Source of the DNA: Kaiparowitsia sp041742695
GTDB lineage: Bacteria > Cyanobacteriota > Cyanobacteriia > Elainellales > Elainellaceae
Length of the DNA: 8,702 bases
Direction of reading: 5' to 3'
Assembly (NCBI GenBank): GCA_041742695.1
Contig: JBGTOF010000398.1
Span: forward strand, 1 to 8,702
Positions 1 to 4,622 of this stretch are shown here, piece by piece. Within the stretch, counting starts at the first letter, position 1. Each line of letters begins with the position of its first letter. The translations under genes and the position numbers were made by a program. The notes below the pieces were generated by a model that searched no databases, had not been told where the DNA came from, and saw only the letters and a program-made list of their open reading frames with translations.

Positions 1-87
1 ACCTTTCAGCTTTTCCAGAGCAGCGGTGTCTAGGTACTTACCTTGCACATCAGAAGCGTTGATTACGGCGGTAATTGCGTCTTGCAT
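1..87 (-). CDS. apcB: Allophycocyanin beta subunit, N-terminal part (cut by window edge)
   Basis: Only the first 29 codons are inside the window, read on the minus strand from an ATG at 87 and starting MQDAITAVINASDVQGKYLD. This is the characteristic N-terminus of allophycocyanin beta, which pairs with ApcA to form the trimers of the phycobilisome core on the thylakoid surface and passes excitation energy to the photosystems. The chromophore-binding cysteine lies beyond the window. The start is supported by a Shine-Dalgarno sequence AAGGAA (minus strand, 96-101) eight bases upstream. It lies 69 bp downstream of apcA in the same direction, the usual apcA-apcB operon order; apcC would normally follow outside the window. 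Confidence 0.95.
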   Translation of the reverse strand, partial: MQDAITAVINASDVQGKYLDTAALEKLKG

Positions 88-138
88 GGTGTTGCTTCCT
101 TAAATCCAATCGTTGAAAACTAGTGAGCGTACAGATCA

Positions 139-155
139 AACGACACGATGTCGTT
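139..155 (-). other. Hairpin in the apcA-apcB spacer
   Basis: A 7-bp perfect stem with a 3-nt loop (plus-strand ACGACA-cga-TGTCGT plus a flanking A-T pair) starts two bases after the apcA stop codon. No U-run follows on the minus strand, so it is not a good intrinsic terminator. Intergenic hairpins in phycobiliprotein operons can stabilise 3' ends or cause partial termination; which applies here is inference. Confidence 0.6.
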
Positions 156-156
156 C

Positions 157-642
157 TTATTGCATCGCACCAATCACGTAGTCAAAGTAGGCACCGGCTT
201 CGCCAGCGTCTTCTCCTGACATCAGTGAGGTGGCTGCACTCTTCATGGCACGAACGCCTTCCGCAACGGCATCAATGGGAGTACCCAAAGACCGGTACAT
301 CTCGCGAACACCCACAATACCGATTTCTTCGATGGGGGTTATGTCACCCGCGACAACACCATAGGTCACTAGACGCAGGTAGTAGTCGAGGTCACGCAAG
401 CAGGTTGCAGTCATTTCTTCGCCATAGGCGTTACCGCCGGGGGAGACCACGTCGGGGCGCTTTTGGAACAGTTGGTCGCCCGCTTGCTTCACAATACGCT
501 CACGTGACTCAGTCAGGACTTGCGCAATCCGAAGACGGCGCTCACCAGATGTAACAAAACCCTTAATGCGGTCTAGTTCGCCGGGGCTGAGATAGCGGGC
601 CTCAGCATCAGCATTCACGATTGATTTCGTGACAATACTCAT
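157..642 (-). CDS. apcA: Allophycocyanin alpha subunit
   Basis: 161 residues, the usual full length for ApcA. It is the alpha phycobiliprotein of the phycobilisome core; with ApcB it forms trimers carrying phycocyanobilin and passing energy to photosystem II and I. The bilin-attachment cysteine is Cys81 in the motif TATCLRDLDYYLRLVTYG. The N-terminus (MSIVTKSIVNADAEARYLSP) and the C-terminus ending GAYFDYVIGAMQ match the family from end to end. The ATG at 642 is well placed after a strong Shine-Dalgarno sequence GGAGGA (minus strand, 651-656) with an 8-nt gap. It is the first gene of an apcA-apcB transcription unit whose promoter must lie in the long region above 656. No frameshift or missing key residue is visible. 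Identification is secure; apcA paralogues such as apcD diverge much more in sequence. Confidence 0.98.
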   Translation of the reverse strand: MSIVTKSIVNADAEARYLSPGELDRIKGFVTSGERRLRIAQVLTESRERIVKQAGDQLFQKRPDVVSPGGNAYGEEMTATCLRDLDYYLRLVTYGVVAGDITPIEEIGIVGVREMYRSLGTPIDAVAEGVRAMKSAATSLMSGEDAGEAGAYFDYVIGAMQ

Positions 643-783
643 CGATGGATTCCTCCAAAAAGCAAGATGTAACCAGGTGTGTCAAAACTGGCATTCGTGT
701 TTAAGCTACTGAGCCCGTGCCTCTAGTCTCGTCACCGCTATCCCAATAAATGCGCCAAGTTAGAGATGATTCTTACTGGCAGA

Positions 784-813
784 ATTATGAGACGCGAATC
801 AGCACACTGAAAA
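784..813 (-). promoter_or_regulatory. Possible apcA promoter
   Basis: On the minus strand a -10-like CATAAT (784-789, five of six consensus bases) lies 18 bp downstream of TTTTCA (808-813, four of six). Transcription would start near 777 and give a leader of about 135 nt before the apcA ATG. The match is only moderate and other starts within this 800-bp region are possible. Confidence 0.3.
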
Positions 814-1330
814 GCCTTTCGCACTCTAGACAAATCCGCTAAATAGTGAACTTTCTAGCGATGCAGGAGTGCTGTGACTCAGCTACCTTCCGAAAATATT
901 CTGCAGCATTTGGTTGTCATTCTTAGTTTCACTGCAACATTTTGTAATGTTAGGCTCAGCTGGTCTAGATGGCCATAAACAAAAACAGGACGATACGATA
1001 GCACCAAGGCCCAAGAGTCGAGGCGCTTCTATCTCAGGCAGAAGCCAGACAAAATCAGGAGCGGAGGAGGGGCGATCGCCACATCCCGATTTACATTTCG
1101 AAACGTTATGCAACTTGCATCATGCGCTACGTCGCAATTTTGCATTTCCATGTCCTTGCTAGAATCTGTCGAACAGCATCGAGTCTTACTAGTCTCACTA
1201 AGGTCTCAACAAAGCATCTTCAGACATAAAGTAGCTAGGAATAGCCAAAGCCTCTCAACGCTTCTCGTTCCACAACTTCGTATGACTGCTGTTATCAGGG
1301 GCACAGATTTGATAGTCTAGCTTTAATTAG

Positions 1331-1361
1331 CCAGGGTTACACCCAGCGCGGCACACCCTGG
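1331..1361. repeat. Inverted repeat upstream of guaB3
   Basis: Perfect 7-bp arms CCAGGGT (1331-1337) and ACCCTGG (1355-1361) are separated by 17 bp. The right arm ends ten bases before a -10-like GATAAT at 1372-1377, so the repeat covers the place where the -35 box would be. This fits an operator, or a transcript hairpin if transcription begins further upstream. No regulator is recognised from the sequence. Confidence 0.45.
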
Positions 1362-1371
1362 AAAAGTTCTG

Positions 1372-1377
1372 GATAAT
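1372..1377 (+). promoter_or_regulatory. Possible -10 box of guaB3
   Basis: GATAAT matches five of six consensus bases and would give a transcription start near 1384 and a leader of about 63 nt. There is no recognisable -35 hexamer 16-18 bp upstream; that position is occupied by the right half of the inverted repeat at 1331-1361, which may mean activator dependence. Confidence 0.35.
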
Positions 1378-1446
1378 GCAATGCAAATCCCTTTGTAAAC
1401 TGCATCCAGTTTCGTCAGTCCTATTCGTTCTACAGAAACAAGAAGC

Positions 1447-2610
1447 GTGAACATTCAAATTGGCAGGGGCAAGGCAGCTCGCAGAGCATATGGGATTGAT
1501 GAAATCGCGCTTGTACCTGGACAGCGCACTCTCGATCCATCGTTGGCAGATACATCCTGGGAAATTGGCGGCATTCGCCGAGCTATTCCCATCATTGCTA
1601 GCGCCATGGACGGAGTTGTGGATGTGAACATGGCGGTTCTGCTTTCTGAAATGGGAGCGCTCGGCGTGATAAACCTGGAGGGCGTTCAGACACGCTACGA
1701 TGACCCTGACCCAATTCTCGACAAAATTGCAGCCGTCGACAAGACAGAGTTTGTATCGTTGATGCAGCAGCTCTATGCCGAGCCTATCAAGCCCGAACTA
1801 ATTCAAAAGCGAATCCAAGCCATTAAAGCTAGAGGTGGCATTGCAGCAGTCAGCAGCACACCCGCTGCGGCCGCAAAGTATGGTCAAACCGTTGCCGAAG
1901 CTGGCGCAGATTTGTTTTTTATTCAGGCTACAGTCGTTTCAACCGCACACCTGTCACCCAATGACATCCAGCCGTTGGATCTCACAGAATTCTGTCAGGC
2001 CATGCCGATTCCAGTCATCTTGGGCAACTGCGTGACCTATGAGGTTACCCTTGATTTACTCAAAGCAGGCGCCGCAGGTATCTTGGTGGGCATTGGTCCC
2101 GGGGCCGCTTGCACGTCGCGTGGGGTGTTGGGTGTTGGGGTGCCCCAGGCTACTGCTGTCGCAGATTGCGCCGCAGCCCGCGACGAGTTTTATCACCAGA
2201 CGGGGCGTTATGTTCCCGTGATAGCAGATGGTGGGCTTGTGACTGGCGGAGACATCTGCAAATGCATCGCCTGTGGTGCAGATGCGGTCATGATCGGGTC
2301 ACCATTTGCCCGAGCAGCCGAAGCGCCAGGCAAGGGTTATCACTGGGGCATGGCCACCCCTAGCCCTGTGCTGCCACGGGGCACTCGTATTCGAGTAGGC
2401 ACCACAGGTACGCTAAAAGATATTTTGCAAGGGCCAGCCAAGCTAGACGATGGTACCCACAACTTGTTGGGTGCGCTGCAAACCAGCATGGGTACGCTCG
2501 GAGCCAAAACCATTCGCGAAATGCAACAGGTAGAAGTGATTGTGGCTCCATCTCTGTTAACAGAAGGCAAAGTCTATCAAAAGGCACAACAGTTAGGAAT
2601 GGGTAAATAG
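1447..2610 (+). CDS. guaB3: GuaB3-family IMP dehydrogenase (CBS-less)
   Basis: 387 residues starting at a GTG; the N-terminus (V)NIQIGRGKAARRAYGIDEI is what the cyanobacterial family shows, so the GTG is the likely true start although the upstream Shine-Dalgarno is poor (AAGAAG close to the start). The protein is an IMP dehydrogenase/GMP reductase-type TIM barrel. Visible landmarks are the catalytic loop GPGAACTSRG with Cys222, the phosphate-binding DGG at 261-263, and MIGSPFARAAEAPG at 282-295. The CBS domain pair that interrupts canonical GuaB (about 490 residues) is absent. Cyanobacterial members of the GuaB3 family have been reported to act as IMP dehydrogenases, oxidising IMP to XMP with NAD+ on the way to GMP. 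Activity here is inferred from family. It is followed by yfr1 and trxA, a conserved cyanobacterial order. Confidence 0.95.
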   Translation: MNIQIGRGKAARRAYGIDEIALVPGQRTLDPSLADTSWEIGGIRRAIPIIASAMDGVVDVNMAVLLSEMGALGVINLEGVQTRYDDPDPILDKIAAVDKTEFVSLMQQLYAEPIKPELIQKRIQAIKARGGIAAVSSTPAAAAKYGQTVAEAGADLFFIQATVVSTAHLSPNDIQPLDLTEFCQAMPIPVILGNCVTYEVTLDLLKAGAAGILVGIGPGAACTSRGVLGVGVPQATAVADCAAARDEFYHQTGRYVPVIADGGLVTGGDICKCIACGADAVMIGSPFARAAEAPGKGYHWGMATPSPVLPRGTRIRVGTTGTLKDILQGPAKLDDGTHNLLGALQTSMGTLGAKTIREMQQVEVIVAPSLLTEGKVYQKAQQLGMGK

Positions 2611-2688
2611 CTACGCCTGTCAAGGCAAGTTATGATAAATTCCTCTGATTACGGCCTGTTGTATTCCCGAAAATTGCAATATGTCATT

Positions 2689-2694
2689 TACAAT
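2689..2694 (+). promoter_or_regulatory. -10 box of the Yfr1 small RNA
   Basis: TACAAT matches five of six consensus bases and sits so that transcription would begin at about 2701, just before the 5' stem-loop of Yfr1. No clear -35 hexamer is present at the normal distance. The spacing agrees well with the expected start of the RNA. Confidence 0.6.
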
Positions 2695-2700
2695 GGTTGA

Positions 2701-2776
2701 AGAAGCGGAGACGTAAGTTTCCGTTCACTCCTCACACCACACTCCGCCTGGACTTTGTTCAGGCGGTTCCTCTTTT
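2701..2776 (+). ncRNA. yfr1: Yfr1 small regulatory RNA
   Basis: All hallmarks of cyanobacterial Yfr1 are present in order. A 5' stem-loop pairs CGGAGAC (2706-2712) with GTTTCCG (2717-2723) around a GTAA tetraloop of the GNRA type. An unpaired stretch carries the ultra-conserved ACTCCTCACACC (2727-2738). A 3' terminator hairpin pairs CCGCCTG (2744-2750) with CAGGCGG (2760-2766), followed by a T-rich run. Position is decisive too: Yfr1 is known to lie between guaB and trxA across cyanobacteria, as it does here. Published work shows that the unpaired motif base-pairs with ribosome-binding regions of target mRNAs, including outer-membrane porin genes in Prochlorococcus, and that loss of Yfr1 in a freshwater strain impairs growth under several stresses. 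The exact ends are estimated from the -10 box and terminator. A chance 11-codon ORF at 2681-2716 overlaps the promoter and is not coding. Confidence 0.93.
2744..2776 (+). terminator. Rho-independent terminator of yfr1 (also likely end of guaB3 read-through)
   Basis: CCGCCTG and CAGGCGG form a 7-bp GC-rich stem, extendable by a G-U and an A-U pair, closed by a 5-nt loop and followed by TTCCTCTTTT. It is part of Yfr1. No terminator of comparable quality lies between the guaB3 stop and yfr1 (only a 4-bp GCCT/AGGC stem at 2615-2626), so guaB3 transcripts may also end here. Confidence 0.85.
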
Positions 2777-3044
2777 CGGCCTCACGAAGCCGGCTATATA
2801 ATCTTGGGCCAATCCTTAAAGCTCAATTCAACCTGAAATGATACAGATCCGGTTGATTTTAGCATTGGGGTAGAAACAGATTTGAGGCAATGGGGTGGCT
2901 TTCTATAAACCTGTTGGCTAAATACCGAGAATGGCGTACGTTGCCAGCCCGGCAGTTTCAAAGGTTTCAGCTCGTTCATAATTCAGTTTGCTTTTGACTG
3001 CAGTTGTTGAGTTGCTATGGATGCAATATCTATGCACGCCGGAA

Positions 3045-3077
3045 TGCATCATGATACAAATCGTTGCATCATAATAC
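3045..3077. repeat. Two 13-bp direct repeats upstream of the trxA promoter
   Basis: TGCATCATGATAC (3045-3057) and TGCATCATAATAC (3065-3077) differ at one base and start 20 bp apart, close to two helical turns. The second copy ends 6 bp before the -35-like TTGACT. The geometry fits two adjacent protein-binding sites on one DNA face. The regulator is unknown. Confidence 0.5.
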
Positions 3078-3083
3078 CGGGTG

Positions 3084-3112
3084 TTGACTGTGGTAAGATT
3101 GCTAGGAACAAT
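3084..3112 (+). promoter_or_regulatory. Likely trxA promoter
   Basis: TTGACT (3084-3089, five of six consensus bases) and AACAAT (3107-3112, four of six) are separated by 17 bp. The transcript would start near 3119, leaving a very short leader that still includes most of the AAGGA ribosome-binding site at 3120-3124. A second -10-like TAAGAT at 3094-3099 has no matching -35. Alternative starts further upstream are possible. Confidence 0.5.
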
Positions 3113-3133
3113 GTTTGATAAGGATTTCGGGGC

Positions 3134-3457
3134 ATGTCAGCAGCCTTATCGGTTACGGACTCTACATTTAAGCAAGAAGTATTGGACAACGACGTTCCAG
3201 TACTAGTGGACTTTTGGGCTCCTTGGTGTGGCCCTTGCCGGATGGTTGCGCCAGTCGTTGATGAGATTGCAGACCAGTATGTCGGTCAAGTAAAGGTTGT
3301 TAAAGTCAACACAGACGAGAACCCTAGCATTGCTAGTCAATATGGGATTCGCAGCATTCCGACATTGATGATCTTCAAAGGTGGCCAACGAGTAGATATG
3401 GTCGTGGGCGCTGTACCTAAGTCCACACTGGCCAGCACACTAGAGAAGCATCTCTAG
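3134..3457 (+). CDS. trxA: Thioredoxin, m-type TrxA
   Basis: 107 residues, exactly the usual size. It is a soluble disulfide reductase whose Cys32-Cys35 pair in FWAPWCGPCRM cycles between dithiol and disulfide; in cyanobacteria it is reduced by ferredoxin- or NADPH-thioredoxin reductase and controls many metabolic enzymes according to light. The cis-proline facing the active site is Pro76 in RSIPTLMIF, and the C-terminus ends VVGAVPKSTLASTLEKHL as in cyanobacterial and plastid m-type thioredoxins. The ATG at 3134 follows AAGGA (3120-3124) with a 9-nt gap. It lies downstream of yfr1, with its own promoter, and ends before a strong inverted repeat shared with the convergent cupin gene. Nothing is missing or unusual in the protein. 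Confidence 0.97.
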   Translation: MSAALSVTDSTFKQEVLDNDVPVLVDFWAPWCGPCRMVAPVVDEIADQYVGQVKVVKVNTDENPSIASQYGIRSIPTLMIFKGGQRVDMVVGAVPKSTLASTLEKHL

Positions 3458-3526
3458 ATTGACTTCATTGCTTTGCATAGCGATCGAGTCAATTTATGCT
3501 AGCTGAACTCAGCGAATTTATTTCGT

Positions 3527-3563
3527 ACAGTAAAGGGGGCAACAATGTTGCCCCCTTTACTGT
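3527..3563. terminator. Bidirectional terminator between trxA and the cupin gene
   Basis: A perfect 18-bp inverted repeat, ACAGTAAAGGGGGCAACA (3527-3544) and its reverse complement (3546-3563), centred on one base. As RNA it folds on either strand into a long GC-rich stem with a small loop. Because the stem ends in TTTACTGT on both strands, each direction has a U-containing tail. It lies 69 bp after trxA and 22 bp after the cupin stop, exactly between two convergent genes. Confidence 0.85.
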
Positions 3564-3585
3564 TGGGTTCCAGCGCAATTGAATG

Positions 3586-4005
3586 CTATGCCTCGGTGCG
3601 GGCGTAGTCATCCTGAAACCGAATGATGTCGTCTTCACCCAGGTATTCGCCGTTTTGCACCTCGATCAGCACTAAAGGGATCACGCCAGGATTCTCTAGA
3701 CGGTGACGGGTGCAGGGAGGAACGTAGGTGGATTGATTGCTGAACAATAGCTTCTCGTCATCGCCACATACAACTCGAGCTGTTCCCGAGACTACGATCC
3801 AATGTTCACTCCGGTGGTGGTGCATCTGCAGGCTTAAGCGGTGGCCCGATTTCACTTCAATACGCTTGATTTTGTAGCCGTTTCCTTCTTCTAGCACAGT
3901 GAATGAGCCCCAGGGGCGGAGTTCTGTAGCTGCGATGCCTTTGACGCTGACAGAAGACGGCAAGGAAGAGACGGTTGGTTGTGAGATCTCTTTAGCTTGA
4001 GTCAC
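3586..4005 (-). CDS. Stand-alone cupin, mannose-6-phosphate isomerase type II family
   Basis: 139 residues from a GTG at 4005, chosen because AGGAG (minus strand, 4013-4017) lies 7 nt upstream; an open frame continues to an ATG at 4083 but that start lacks a Shine-Dalgarno and the extra 26 residues are low-complexity. The core is one cupin barrel typical of the C-terminal domain of type II phosphomannose isomerase/GDP-mannose pyrophosphorylase: RPWGSF at 30-35, then SLQMHHHRSEHWIVVSGTA at about 58-75 with likely metal ligands Gln60, His62/64 and Glu67, and VPPCTRHRLENPG with His101. There is no nucleotidyltransferase domain. The likely role is metal-dependent sugar-phosphate isomerisation (fructose-6-phosphate/mannose-6-phosphate) feeding GDP-mannose for polysaccharide, but single-domain members are not well characterised, so activity is inferred. 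It converges with trxA. Confidence 0.88.
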   Translation of the reverse strand: MTQAKEISQPTVSSLPSSVSVKGIAATELRPWGSFTVLEEGNGYKIKRIEVKSGHRLSLQMHHHRSEHWIVVSGTARVVCGDDEKLLFSNQSTYVPPCTRHRLENPGVIPLVLIEVQNGEYLGEDDIIRFQDDYARTEA

Positions 4006-4622
4006 GGTCTTTCTCCTGGGTTGAGTGAGTTGAGTTGAGTGGTCATGAACGAAAGTGGCTGCAGTACGTATGGGCTTATGCACGGTGTGCGGCGTCCCAG
4101 TGAGTTTGCTGCGTGATTCAGATTTAAGTGCAGCGTTGCATAGAGCAATTCGGATAACTATAGTCCTAGATACAGGAGTCCTGAATACGCAGCAGTGTTT
4201 TGACTATTTGGAAACTATTCAGAACTCTGGTGCTGTTAGGGAGGTTAATGATATTGCCTTGCTATGGTTTGCGTTTAGGTGGGCGATCGCCCGTCTTGGG
4301 CACAAAGCTCAAGACTGATTCATCAAACCTACGCAACCATAGCAAACCCTGCTAGGTTGATGTCATCCGCAAATTCCAGTTCTTGTTGGCTTCTTTGCCT
4401 CAACTTTATCTTGGGTTTACAGAGACTTTACGGAGTACCGCAACATTCTCGCAAAAAGACAAGCGCCAAGCAGCACGTTAGACACAATGGCGGCACTTGA
4501 TTTGAGCAATTCTTTCATCCGTTAGGCAGGGGAATAAAACTTAGGGCCGTTGTGTATGGGTTTCCTCAACGAAGAGCTTTGACTGCATTTTATTGAAAAT
4601 AAAGCCACCTATGGGAAAAGTG
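4006..4622. other. Intergenic region, no supported gene
   Basis: About 600 bp between two minus-strand genes. It contains the cupin leader with CTCAA-type short tandem repeats (4019-4041), one HIP1 octamer (4283-4290) and a possible cupin promoter near 4157-4185. Open frames at 4055-4318 and 4279-4500 on the plus strand overlap one another, have no ribosome-binding site and no familiar motif; I regard them as chance. No clear terminator for the gene ending at 4623 is visible, only an AT-rich ATTTT/AAAAT stem near 4590-4603. Confidence 0.5.
4157..4185 (-). promoter_or_regulatory. Possible promoter of the cupin gene
   Basis: On the minus strand TATAGT (4157-4162, five of six -10 bases) stands 17 bp downstream of TTCAGG (4180-4185, only three of six -35 bases). 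It would give a leader of about 145 nt before the GTG at 4005. Evidence is limited to this match. Confidence 0.3.

Larger units (their letters stand above)
643..1446. other. Divergent intergenic region between apcA and guaB3, no convincing gene
   Basis: About 800 bp between divergent start codons. Short open frames exist on both strands (for example 883-1113 minus and 914-1162 plus), but they overlap each other, lack ribosome-binding sites and have no recognisable composition, so I treat the region as non-coding. It holds one HIP1 octamer (1072-1079), a palindrome AACATT-ttgt-AATGTT at 936-951, and an inverted repeat at 1331-1361 next to the guaB3 start. A long leader upstream of apcA would be in keeping with phycobiliprotein operons. 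No tRNA or known riboswitch pattern was recognised. Confidence 0.6.

Noticed and set aside
680..685. TTGACA on the minus strand as the apcA -35 box
   Set aside because: The hexamer is perfect, but 15-19 bp downstream there is only a poor CTTTTT-like sequence, and the transcript start would fall at or beyond the Shine-Dalgarno.
883..1320. Open frames on both strands at 883-1113, 914-1162 and 1108-1320
   Set aside because: They overlap on opposite strands or in staggered frames, lack ribosome-binding sites and encode low-information sequence including a HIP1 site.
2681..2716. 11-codon ORF (MSFTMVEEAET) before the Yfr1 hairpins
   Set aside because: It overlaps the Yfr1 -10 box and 5' stem, has no Shine-Dalgarno and is better explained by the small RNA gene.
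2794..2979. 61-codon minus-strand ORF between yfr1 and trxA
   Set aside because: No Shine-Dalgarno upstream of the ATG, no recognisable motif, and it lies antisense in a leader/promoter region; likely chance, though conservation was not testable here.
4055..4500. Plus-strand ORFs 4055-4318 and 4279-4500
   Set aside because: The first runs antisense to the cupin leader, both lack ribosome-binding sites and recognisable domains, and they overlap each other.
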